Origin: Portulaca oleracea
Lineage: Eukaryota > Streptophyta > Magnoliopsida > Caryophyllales > Portulacaceae
Length of the DNA stretch: 64,000 nt
Reading direction: 5' to 3'
NCBI GenBank assembly: GCA_029582165.1
Contig: CM055890.1
Coordinates: forward strand, 9,799,787-9,863,786
Below the pieces are notes generated by a model. The model did no database searches. It was given only the letters and a program-made list of their open reading frames with translations, and was not told the DNA's origin. The position numbers were made by a program, and so were the translations under genes. Of this stretch, positions 34,901 through 45,290 are shown piece after piece (position 1 is the stretch's first letter; every line of letters begins with the position of its first letter).

Positions 34901-35490
34901 AATTAACTGTCAAAATTTTGTCAAAATGTCAATTAATTTGGGATGGAGGGAGTATTTGATTAGGGAAAAAGGAATGGGTTTTAATTGGAACTAAAACACT
35001 AAGGCCCAATCTTTTTATTAACCCAAAAAGATGAATCCTTCCTCTCCTTATCATTACTATTTTTCTACTAAACCAAACCCAATAATACTAATTTGTAGTC
35101 TCGGGATAAAATTTATAAAAATAAAAATAATGAGAGGAAGACTTGAAATAAAATGGAAAGATGTAATAAATTGAAATTTAAATAAATTAAGGAATGAATA
35201 GCTATGATAATAATAATATTATTATTATTGTTATTAATAATGTCGACGAATCGATCAACTTGATAAAATTTGGTCAGGTAAGTAACCTGAATATCCCAAG
35301 AGAAATTTGAGTAACTAAAATTGTCACATAAGTACTTTATATACATAACATACTAGACTGACGTATGATGGTCGTTGCTCTGCTCGAGTCTTGCAAAAAC
35401 ATAAATAGTTAACTGAATTGAAATGCGCGATCTGATTAATTAATCTCATTACTTAACTTAATTACGTTAGGTTAGAGTCGGGTTATTACA
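31993..35490 (-). repeat. 5' LTR of the LARD-like element (right, reversed)
   Basis: Plus strand TGTAACACCCCC to GGGTTATTACA, 3498 bp. Without the 217 bp of MITE and duplicated TA it is 3281 bp, against 3293 bp for the other LTR. It is highly similar throughout, including the GC-rich leader (34440-34690). Confidence 0.93.
34738..34952. mobile_element. Stowaway-like (Tc1/mariner) MITE, 215 bp
   Basis: Terminal inverted repeats CTCCCTCCGTCCCAAATTAA and TTAATTTGGGATGGAGGGAG, flanked by TA (34736-34737 and 34953-34954). The sister LTR reads AAGTATTTGATT at the same place, one TA and no insert, which proves both boundaries. No transposase is encoded. Confidence 0.96.
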
Positions 35491-35495
35491 TCTTG

Positions 35496-37194
35496 CATGC
35501 CAGGACCTAAGTATCTAGGTAGTTTAATTTTCATATCCTAACCTTATGCTTAGTTCTTTTGGATCGTGGATTGAGAGTATTCTAATCGAAGATCTCGAGG
35601 TAACCTCTTTCCACTCTCTTTTTTTGAAGGTGTTTATATTTTGATCCATGATGCATGCTTGATTTTCCTTTTGGGTGGCGAACCCCTTTGAGTGTTCATG
35701 TTGGGACTATTTTGCTGTTAGAGCCATGTGGGCTCGGGTCGCCACCTCTTTTTCTTGCTAGGTGGTTTGTTTATTTGCTTTTTGTGGTTGTTCTATCTAT
35801 TCATGTGACACCCTTCCCCCAATGAGGACATTGTGGCATTTTAATTGTTTGGGGGGGGGGGGAGTTATACTTGTTTCAAGGGCAGATCACCTAGCATTTT
35901 TGTTTCTATTTTTTCCCCCCTAGTTTTTGCTAAAATTTGAAAAATTTTGTGTGGAAAAGGAGAAAAAGGAGTGAAAAACCCCTAAAGTTTTCGTTTTCTT
36001 TTCGTTTTGCTTTGTTTCTAGGATTGTGTAGTCAATGTATCGAAGACTTTGTTAATCTTCTTAAAATAAACCGTTATGAGCATTGTCGTCCCTAGTTCGG
36101 GTGTTGCCATGACTCATCTAATTAGATTCCTTTCGTTGATTGCAAAGTGAGGTTCTTGTTTCTTTCACTTTCTTTTTGAAACCGTGAGACCTTAGTTGTT
36201 CACCTCGAGCTAGTTGAAAAGTGAAAGTTAATTAAATTGGATAATGAGGTTAATTGTCGGCGAAACCAACAAGGGCCGGTGTGAGTGGGTGTCACTCTCG
36301 CCCCTTAAGCACTTCGTTTGTGTATGGAATAACCTGAGTTGGGAGGGTGACCCCTTTTCAAAGGGCCGTTCCAATTCCCGAAAAACCCGAATTTTAACCT
36401 TGTAAACCAAGCGAGCAGTTGGTTCACCAACGTGGTTTGGCGTGGGTGGTTGCGGCGCCCTCGTCCCTTAAGTACCTTGTTTATGTATGGAGCGAAACCA
36501 CGCTGGGAGAGTAAACTCCTTCCCGGGCTGTGTTAATCTCGAAACACGCCAACTAGAAAAACAAAGTGGTTAATTGAAAGAAAAGAAAGTTGCTTGTTAA
36601 GATAAAATGAGGAACCTTTCTTTGCGTTTCCTGCGGCCCTCACCAAGCCAAGGGCGACACAAGCAGGGGAGGGCAACTCTTGGCTAACCTTTTTGCTTTG
36701 AAATGATCTCGGGTGGTGATTTTTGCTTTGGATCAATCGGAATCAACTAGGATACACTAGCACTTGTGCACAAAGGACTTTGTTTTGTAGGAGATGTCTG
36801 GGAATTGAAAACCTTAAAGATTGGCAATGCCTTGGATTAGGTGTGCACGATGTGCTCATTATGGTTCCTTTTGGTTGATTAGTATTGTTTTTTTTTTTTT
36901 TTTTTTTTTTTGCGTTAGATTGCATGTTTCCTTGGGCAAGCAGTTCTTCCTTTCTTTTTCAAACTTTGTTTTGTTTTTCACTCGTCTCTCCTTTTTCTTT
37001 AGCTTTTGTCGGTGTAGCCGCTACAAACCCTCATGAGACCCATCTCGTCCACCTGGGCTGCCAGGGGGTTTAAAGTGCTTGGTGCATACGCTAAATGCAC
37101 TCGTTTCCTCCCATGACAGAGGAATTGGTGTTTAGTTTTTAGTTTATTTTGTTTTGTTTTGCCCGTGACGAGCAAAAGTTCAAGTGTGGGGGGG
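35496..37194 (+). other. 3' noncoding spacer and polypurine tract of the Athila-like element
   Basis: Contains CAATGAGGACATTGTGGCATTTTAATTGTTTGGGGGG (35818-35863), the hallmark spacer of Athila/Tat elements, and a 17-T or longer tract at 36888-36911. The polypurine tract GTGTGGGGGGG (37184-37194) abuts the 3' LTR. A diverged direct repeat of about 100 bp starts near 36279 and 36439. No env-like ORF is seen. Confidence 0.8.
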
Positions 37195-38880
37195 TGTTTA
37201 GTCCCATTTTTGGGCCCAAGTAAAGCCTTTAGGCATGTACTTTTGGCTCGATTCCGAGCCTTTTTCATCGTTTTTATTAGCTTTTTAGTTGTTTTGTAGG
37301 TTTTCGCACTTTTGGAGCAAAAGTATGGAAAACATGTTAAAACAAGGCTTTTTAGGGAATCCCGAGCGATTTCCCGAGCCAAGCCATGCCAAGAAACGAT
37401 GCGGAATTGACCCGGGATCACCTTCCCTAAGTTTGAAACAGATTAGGGTGTAACACCCGCTACAACCTTTGTAGCGGGCGTTACAACTAAGGAAAGAAGA
37501 TAAGGGAAGAGAGGTAGGAAGCGGTCACGGTGCTACCGTGGATGTCGCACCCGCGATGGCTGGGTGTGGCACCCGCTACTGGTAGTGTAGCGCCCGCCAC
37601 ACAACTTTAGCATTAATCACCCGCGCTTGCCAGAGCAGCGTCGCGCCCGCAGAGAAGGAGATCGCACCCGCGATAGAATCGGACCAGCAGAGGATCGCGC
37701 CCGCGACTAAGTAGGTGCCGCCTACGAACTCTCGAACACTGGAGTCACCTGGGTGGTTTCGCTAGGTCACGCCCGCGACAGGGCTGGTCGCGCCTGCAAC
37801 CACCTTGGTATTGCGCGTTTTTGCTCGGCTCAGAACAACAGCGTTTCATCCAACTACCATGATTTGTATATATACTCCAAGCTGCAATTTCTTTGGGAGG
37901 AGTTGGCTTGGGTTAGAATCTAGCCATAAGCTAGGTTTTACCTAGCTCTTAGGTAGTAATTACGGTTTAATTAGTGAGTGATTAGTGAGATTTCCACTTG
38001 AGATTGTTACTTTGATTATATTATTGATTGAAGATTGTTGGAAGTATCTTTTCTCTTGTTCATCTTTACTCTTTGGCTCCTTTAGTAGATGTTCTCTTTC
38101 TTTAATCTCTTTTATTATTACTTGTTGATTTAATTGCTTTCTTTTAATTGCTTCTTTGTTGCTTTGATGTTCTTGTTGCCATTCTAATTTCTTTGGTTGA
38201 GTTTTGCTTATTCCATGCTAGAATCCATGTTTAGGGTTGGTTTTTTTGATGTTGTTAGCTTAGTTGTGGTTATGATGAGTGGCTAGAAACCTCATGGGTT
38301 AGGGGGTAATTAAGGGTGTGAATGGGTGATTAGGATTGGGTTAGCAATTTTAGTGAGTAATTAGGTGGGAAATCAATTTCCCACTCCATCCATTCTCTCA
38401 AGTGGGATGTATTTGGGTCCGAAAGCTCTCGAATACATCCAACACTTGTCATAGAAGGTTGGAGTTAGGATGGTTAATGCTCACCCACGAAAGTGGAAGG
38501 AGATTAACTAGGGAATTCCATTTCATTAACCCTCCGGGTCCGTGGTGGACTTTAAGGTAGTTAATCCAGACTATCCTCGAAAGAGGAAGCCCGGTGGGTA
38601 TTTTCTAAAGGAATTACCACTTGATTTTTCTTTCTTGTTGCTCTCTTGTTGCAAAACCCATCTCCTTGTTCCCGTTTGCATCCCGAAAAGCCTCCGAAGC
38701 CTTTTTTCCCTTAGACTTGACCTTAGTTTCTTTGTTTCATCGTATTTGCTTCAGTTAGTTACCTTACCCTCACCTTTTACGACCTTAGCGATCTAGACCC
38801 ATTCTTGACCAATACCTTTAGCCAAGGCCCCTCGCTCCTTGAGAAGAACGACAAAATCGAGGTATACAAACCACGTTACA
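37195..38880 (+). repeat. 3' LTR of the Athila-like element
   Basis: It runs from TGTTTAGTCCC to CCACGTTACA (1686 bp). It differs from the 5' LTR mostly by substitutions, plus an indel of about 30 bp within the dyad cluster (37768-37812 against 22474-22500). Confidence 0.93.
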
Positions 38881-38960
38881 AGGAGCACGTTGGTAGTATA
38901 AGAAGTAATTTCAATCGTCATAAGCTACGCCACACTTAACCACTTATCCGAGGTGTTACT

Positions 38961-41032
38961 GTTTCGCTGGTCTGTATACATTTATAGCCCTTGGAGTGCA
39001 CACTAAAGTACCATCATCATACTTAGATTTCAAGCATCAAGTTTAAGGGAATTATATAAGTAGACAACTAAGTCAACAGGATCACATGATTCACATAGTG
39101 ACAATGAAGGAACTACTTGTCACTCCACCTGATCGACTTTTAGCACACACAATATGAAATGTGTGTCATGGCATAACTCCCCCTAAGTAAGCTTGTCACT
39201 TTCATTAGTGTTATGCGAATTATGAGTCTAGCTTTACTTCAAATCTAACTCGTTCAGCTAGTTAATGTTCACAGCGTAACGTAGTCACTCTTAAAATCCG
39301 GCTTTAGGTGTCAATATATGGTTGCATTATATCCGATTTCCAAAATTTCATCTTGGACTGACCAAGGCGGCTATCCTTTACATTATTCATACATTCCAAT
39401 TATAAATATAATCAATATTGTAAGCCTAGTACCAATATGATTAAGCCTCATCTACCCGCTACTAAAGCGTTAGGAAAATTATCTATGTGATTAGATAATC
39501 AAAATCCTAGTGACATTTAATGTGCCTAATTTAAACAACAGTAGAAATTATGAACACTTTAAGGAAAAGAAACATCATTCTTGATTCTAGAAGTGTGTAT
39601 ATGCAATATACACATACAACAGTTTGATCCCCTTTTAAAGAACTCAACCAATGAGTTTAGAGTGGATCTCAAAAATGGGTTTTGTTATAGGCCAACATGT
39701 GTTTCATTAATTAGTAACACTTAATGATTGTACACGTGATCCATGGAGTTTTCTCTACATAGGTTTGAAAAAGACCTCTTTGAGAAAGACTTATACATAT
39801 CTAAGTAACTGCCACTCAACATCGATCCAAGAACCTTGTCTTCGATCGTGCGTCAAGAATGTGAAAATTACATTATCACAAAGATAGTGTAGTAAGATTC
39901 TTAATGTTCAAGGTGAAAAATCCCTAGGTTATCTCGGAAAATACATAGCCATATAATCTCAGCCAATGTTAATGTACAAACCGTTATAAAAGTTGCATTT
40001 ATTCGATTTCCACCTTTCAAAAACTAATTTCAGGTGCACCTTTACTTATAAGTTAAAATTTTTAGATTTAGAAATTCCCATAATCCTCAAAACTACCCTT
40101 TGGCATAGTTCAGGAATATCACAAGACTATTTTCAAATACTTCCACATCTAGGACATAACTAGCTCCACCAATTTTCTTAATCTCAAGAAAAGGACATCA
40201 ACTGGTGACCATAACTCTAGCTAATATTATGTAAAGAGAATATTTTTCCATAGAGCTCAAACTTCACATAGGAGTTTGATAAGAATAGGATTAGGGAATT
40301 GAAGTTTAGCATCTTATTTGTCAATAGAAGTCCTAGTTGAACATATCATACGATTTCGGTGGAAAAGAAAAAATCAATATCCAATCACATTCACAATCTT
40401 TCCTCACAAGAAAAATTTCAGAATCCAAGCAGAACTATTCTCATTGTCACTTAGAATTGTGAGTTAATTATTATAAAGACAAACCTTTAATTTGGATGTA
40501 AAGGTTGACAAAGTCCTCATCCCGTAAAGTCACGTTATTTAAATCGGATGAATTTCCACCACTAGAGACTACGGAATACCTCCCACTACCTTTAACATAT
40601 GGAATTTCTCCAGCTGTCTTCATTAAGTGTTAGAATCATGCTTTTTCTATCATTGGTATCTTAGGAAGTAAATAAACATTTCTACTCACTGAGAGATACA
40701 TGTTGTACCTCATACAACCATGAACTCTTTTAGTTTCACTATTATCAGAAACTCATCCTTTGCGTCTTCTCTGATCTTGTAAGATCTTTTGTGTTATCGA
40801 TTTTGATCGAAACTATATTCATTGTTTATGCTTACATATAATTAGCTAATGTTATAAACATAAGGATCGATTATGAACTATCATAACTCATATGAAAAAT
40901 TCAAAATTGTGTGTACATTCTAATGGTTTTAGATTGTCATATGCAAAATAACTATGTATTTGACTAAATAAGATGACTACTCAAGTCCTCTAAGATTAAG
41001 TGACGTATATTTTCTACATTTCGTGATATCCA
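38961..41032. other. Long stretch without recognised genes
   Basis: AT-rich. ATAACTCCCCCTAAG near 39174 looks, reversed, like a copia-type polypurine tract (CTTAGGGGGAG), suggesting a decayed copia element on the minus strand, but I find no coding motif. Confidence 0.35.
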
Positions 41033-42049
41033 TGTTGGGTCAAGGTCCTTTTACCTGAGTAACTGCACGAAGGACCTTAGACGGAGTTTTAATGAAAGAC
41101 AAAACAAGCCATCAAAAAGGGAAGTTATTTTGTTTAGCAAAATAAATGATAATTATCTTCAAATCTCTTTATAAATAAACAGATATTGTTGATATATCTT
41201 GCAAGATCAATATCTTCAATGGAAGGAAACTCCAAGGAAGGAAAAGATTGCAAAATCTAGAAAAGGGATATTTCCTTATATTATATATTCTAATTATCTA
41301 TTCCGATTATGTGTATATAATATATATATTCTGATTATACATTATATATGGGCATGATTCTTCTAGATACAAAAGGAAAGCACGATTGCAAAAGATATCT
41401 CAGAAGATCTCAAAAGATGGAAAGCAAATGATAAGGCAAAAGAAGGAAGCAGAATCGAATGAGCAATCAAGGAAAGTGGATCAATGAATGCCAAGGTTGT
41501 GATTATAAATAGAAGACTTGAAGACTGAAGACAATATGCGATTCCACGGAAGTAATCGCGGGGTAAGAAACCCGGAGGGATTTCTGAGTGTGTAGCTAAT
41601 GGTTCGGTGATGAAGGTAGCCAGTAAAGGACCTCTGGTGAAGGGATAACCAAGGACCTTGGTGAGCATTCGTTGTCTCCACATGTAGTGGTGAGATGATG
41701 TGTAGCAGAGCCTTGACGGATTTAGGCTGTGTGATTTTGTGCTTCAATGTAATCCATCATGTTCTAAATCCTCGTTAGGGTTTTTCCTACAACGATCCTT
41801 ATCTGTAGCTATCTCAAGGACCTTCGATCGTGGTCAGTGAATCTATCAGTAACTGCCTTCGGGCTGTTACTTCTTATTTTGTTTAGTAAGTGTAACTTAT
41901 TCTTTAATTGATATAAATATAATGAGGTATTTCAGTTACACTGTGTTTTGATCCTTGGTTTGAAACCAAAGAAGTTTGCTCTAACGTCCTTACCTAGTGT
42001 GTAGAGCTTAATTGTGACATTCACCCCCCGCCCCTCAAGGGCCTCAACA
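41033..42049 (+). repeat. Solo LTR, 1017 bp, with target duplication ATCCA
   Basis: Starts TGTTGGGTCAAGG and ends GGGCCTCAACA. ATCCA flanks both sides (41028-41032 and 42050-42054). A TATAAATA box lies at 41504-41511. No internal domain remains, so the element was lost by LTR-LTR recombination. Related to the LTR at about 57810-58771 (shared TTTCTGAGTGTGTAGC-type and TGTAGCCAGTAA-type words). Confidence 0.88.
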
Positions 42050-42054
42050 ATCCA

Positions 42055-42338
42055 TTTATTGTGGGAAGTGACGAATCTTAAATAGTCAACGTCTACAAGA
42101 TCTCTTTGAACATATCATAAGGTTTGCAAATGACCATATGTTGTAAAGGGACCAAACGCTCCACTAAGAAAGTACTTCACCATAGAGCAAAAGAATTTAT
42201 TTAGGAGTACTTTCCAACAATTGATGGTGATTACATATACTCGCATCTCGACATACATAGAAAGACAGAATGACAGATTGTGGCACTTAGACTAACTGAA
42301 GTGAAACTTTACTTCTCAAGTATTTCAAGTAATTAATG
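42055..42338. other. Flanking stretch without recognised features
   Basis: Probably continues the decayed sequence before the solo LTR. Nothing coding is seen. Confidence 0.4.
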
Positions 42339-43301
42339 TGGAGCGTACAGGGCTGGGGCCCGAGCCTCGAGAATCATGGATTCCAATTTTTTCCACGGCC
42401 CCTCCATAGAGCACGATGAAATCAACTTCAAGGTCGGGTGTGGAGTCCATTCCAAGGTTGACCCGAGACCTTGGACGCGTATTCGAACCATCCTTGGATG
42501 CGGCATCCACTATAAGTGGGATCCCGACCCTCGGAGAAGAACCGGGCCATCATGGGATGAGGAGCTGCCTAGCATATGGGTCCGGGTGTTGTCCCGAGCC
42601 AAGAAAACAAAAGGAGGGAAGAAGACATGGAACAGGGCAGGCGTGGCCGTGGTAGCGCCGCTTACGGTAACGCGCTGCTACCCAATGGTGACACCCGCGA
42701 CGGCACATGATATGACATGATCTGGATGGGCATCTATACCAAACGCTGCCAGCGTCCAGTCCCGGAAGTTCAAGTTTTCTCACCGAAAAGAAGCGCTGCC
42801 AGCGGCAGCATGGTCGCGTTCGCGACAGCCTTCACCTTGTCGCGCTCGCGACAGGCCCCTGCTCGCTGTTCCTGCTGCCGAGTACACGCCCGCGACCCAC
42901 AACATCGCGCACCTCTCGAGTTTTGTGATCAAAACTATGTAGTTTTTGGATTTTTTTTGTTTAGTATAAATATTATGTTCAACACTCTTTTCTAAAGAAG
43001 CTTATGTTATTGAATGATTTGCTAATGCAATGTTAGGGTTTTCCCCTAGTTTCTCTCTCAAAAATCTTGCTCTTACTTTATCCATTTGTTAATGGTGGTT
43101 TAGCAAGTCATTCCTTTAGTGATTATTAAGTGGATTACCTTTGATAATCATGGTGGGGTGTGAGACCTAGAGTTGTGGACTCTCCTTGCTCAATGTCATA
43201 TCCTTCCTTTGGGTATTCAAGCCCTTGTTCGTGTTGATCATCACTCCCATTCTCACACTCAAGCTAATCTTTATCCACCCACGTGACGGTATTGGAATAC
43301 A
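42339..43301 (+). repeat. First LTR of the 42-46 kb element
   Basis: Starts TGGAGCGTACAGGGCTGGGG. TATAAATA box at 42966-42973. Dyads GTCGCGTTCGCGAC (42813-42826) and TGTCGCGCTCGCGACA (42838-42853). The 3' boundary is uncertain by about 10 bases. ORFs inside are not genes. Confidence 0.8.
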
Positions 43302-43485
43302 TTGTATGGTGTTTGTATTTGGTGTATTTGAAGCATTTTGGAGCTTGGAGGAGAAGTTGGAAAATAGTGCACGCAAGGTGTTCGATGAAATGTCTAAGTG
43401 AGAAAAATACGAAGAACCCTTATCCAAACACTAGCCAACTACAAGAAAACCCCCAAACTCCACAAAAACATTCCAAACACATACC

Positions 43486-44043
43486 GTGCTTCACCCTTCC
43501 TTCGATACGGATGGTGAAAGTAATTCCAATCGAAAGGAATCAAGCCGACGCCGAAGTCGTCAACTTCAAGCTATCGATAACCGACTCTCCGCCTACGATA
43601 ACCGACTCTTCACCTACGAGAACCGATTCTCCACCATTGAGCGAATTCTTGAGAACCTTAAGGTCAAAGTGAACGAGCTAGCCCAAGAGTATCAAAGACA
43701 ACCCCGAGATGAACGTCGTAGAGCGACACGAAGTCCTATTCGTCCTACTCCCTCCTACGAGTTGAGTGACGATGATAAAGGATCCTTTTGCCGTCATCAT
43801 AGACGAGAAGCGGTTGAGAAGCCTCCGCGGAATGAATTTTATGATATCAAAGCCAAACTTTCGGAATTCAATGTCTATACCGGCCCGGAAGATTATCGTG
43901 AATGGGTCCAAACCTTGGAGAGATTCTTTGCAACTACGGAGTTTAGCGATGAACTGGCCTTCAAAATTGCAAGATCGAAACGCACTAAGTCTGCATCTCT
44001 TTGGTTTGCGGGCGTCAAATTGCAAAGGACTATGGAGGGTTGA
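43486..44043 (+). pseudogene. gag: Gag-like ORF, truncated
   Basis: The frame starts around 43486. A predicted coiled coil (DNRLSAYDNRLFTYENRFS, then ERILENLKVKVNELAQ) is followed by an Arg-rich linker and the conserved gag start KLSEFNVYTGPEDYREWVQT with LERFFATTEF. It stops at TGA 44041 shortly after the SASLWFAGVK segment; gag-like residues continue downstream in broken frames. About 185 codons remain of a usual 300 or more, and no zinc knuckle is present. Its layout matches the start of the gag frame at 63786. Confidence 0.7.
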
Positions 44044-44307
44044 TCGGAAATCATTTCATGGACGAGGCTAAAGTGATTGATGGATAGAAAATTCTTTCCT
44101 AACACTTGCAAGAGAAAGGTTAGCCGTGAGACCAAGTCATCACTTGGTGGGAACGGAGAAGTTAAGCAAGCAAAGTTCGATCTTATGTTCAACGAGGGAG
44201 CTTCCATTGAACCTTGTGAGGCTTCCGCAGTTATTATTGAAGCTCCATGCTAAGAGGAGGATGAGAACGTCAATCTTGCCTCTCATCTCGTCCCTATTGA
44301 AGAAACC

Positions 44308-45290
44308 CAACAAGAAGCTCCGATGATCATCTCAACGTCGCTTTTTGAGGAGCCAAGCAACAACAAAGTTGTCCCCAACACCTCCCACGGCTTGGTCGTT
44401 TGTGACCTTCCCTATGAGAAGAATGAGGTAACTTCAAACTCACCTATGAAATTCATTGAGACTTGCTTGGATGTTGGGTGTTGCGACATAAAGTCTTTGG
44501 GTGAGTCGTGCATGATCTTTGGGAGGCATTGGTTGTTTGATGTTGTTTGTTGGCGTGATAAGTTGTATGATGATTATTTGGTGTCGAAGTTCGATGAATA
44601 TCTATGCTTGAAGTGGCATGCTAGAGATCTTAGTGTTCATTTGGTGTCTAGTGACAAGTTTGGGTTTGATGAAGCCATGATTCTAGTTCCTCCAATGTTT
44701 ATGAGCTCGTCCTTAGTGTCGTCTATCAATGGATATAGCTCGCATGTTGGTCGTTATGACATGAACTTTTTGAACGAGTCATACATGTTGTTTGGTCGAC
44801 ATTGGTTATTTGAGGAATTGCCGTTGAATGAGTGCTATTGGAAGTTTGGTATACAATGCTTGTGGGAGTGTTTGTCGAATGACAATCGTTCTGTTGAATT
44901 TGATCTCGTGAATCCCTTAACCCCACATCAAATCAAACCCGGGGTGAGAAGTGAGTTGAGGAACCTCCTTTTGAGCGAAACACGGAATAAGTGTGCTCTT
45001 GGTGAGGGCAAGCGATCCCTAGCTTTGTCTTTATCGAGTAGCAAGCTTAGTGAGGTTGAGTGTTCCCTAGGTCCACAAAAATTTCCTCCTTCCATCCTTT
45101 ATCCTTCACCCCCAAGGCTCTTCAAGAATTCCTATTTCTTCGAGCAAGGTGGAGTTCACTGTGTGATCATGATTGGTTTGTTGGAGGGTTCAAGCAATGG
45201 GTGGCCGAGCTCTGGAACGTGCCTTCCTTTTAACTCCCAAGAATTGAGGACAACTCTTTTTCAAGAAGGAGAGTATGGAGAGTACCGGGC
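44308..45290 (+). CDS. Unrecognised ORF of the gag-only element
   Basis: A long open frame (from about 44308; ATG 44323 in frame) crosses the internal region and continues through the LTR start to 45897. I see no capsid, protease or polymerase motif. It has an internal duplication: ESCMIFGRHWLFDVVCW at about 44497-44550 and ESYMLFGRHWLFEELPL at about 44776-44830, each followed by an aromatic, Cys/Trp-rich segment. The last part (FNSQELRTTLFQEGE) resembles the tail before the polypurine tract in plant Ty3/gypsy polyproteins. An intact 320-codon frame amid decay suggests youth or selection. Function unknown. Confidence 0.55.

Larger units (their letters stand above)
25868..35490 (-). mobile_element. 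Non-coding long-LTR element (LARD-like) of Tekay lineage, nested
   Basis: LTRs 25868-29160 and 31993-35490 enclose only 2.8 kb. Target duplication TCTTG lies at 25863-25867 and 35491-35495. The primer site and polypurine tract show it lies on the minus strand. The internal region has no gag or pol motif on either strand; the longest ORF is under 90 codons. Long LTRs around a short noncoding core are the definition of a LARD. The sequence next to its polypurine tract matches that of the 1-7848 chromovirus, so a Tekay-type element could mobilise it. Confidence 0.9.
21902..38880 (+). mobile_element. Athila-like, gag-only Ty3/gypsy element (TR-GAG type)
   Basis: LTRs 21902-23569 and 37195-38880 bound it, flanked by the target duplication AGGAG (21897-21901 and 38881-38885). 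It has a degenerate tRNA-Asp primer site, a gag-related frame, no protease, RT, RNase H or integrase, an Athila-type noncoding spacer, and a G-rich polypurine tract. Without the 9.6-kb nested insertion it is about 7.35 kb. It would depend on an autonomous Athila relative for reverse transcription and integration. Confidence 0.88.
21870..38960 (-). mobile_element. Cassandra TRIM LTR remnant, split by the Athila-like insertion
   Basis: The left part (21870-21901) starts TGTAATGCCCCG. After the 17-kb insertion the right part (38886-38960) continues with ATTTCAATCGTCATAAGC, CACACTTAACCA and GAGGTGTTAC. These match the two ends of the Cassandra LTRs at 54588-55735. The middle, including the 5S-derived part, is missing, so the target had already lost it. 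Orientation is set by the 5S part of the better copies. Confidence 0.7.

Noticed and set aside
36743..37073. ORFs of Phe-rich or Lys-rich peptides
   Set aside because: They arise from the long T tract at 36888-36911.
42376..42995. Overlapping ORFs on both strands in the first LTR of the 42-46 kb element
   Set aside because: LTR sequence with few stops because of GC content; no domain, and similar ORFs occur at the matching place in the second LTR.
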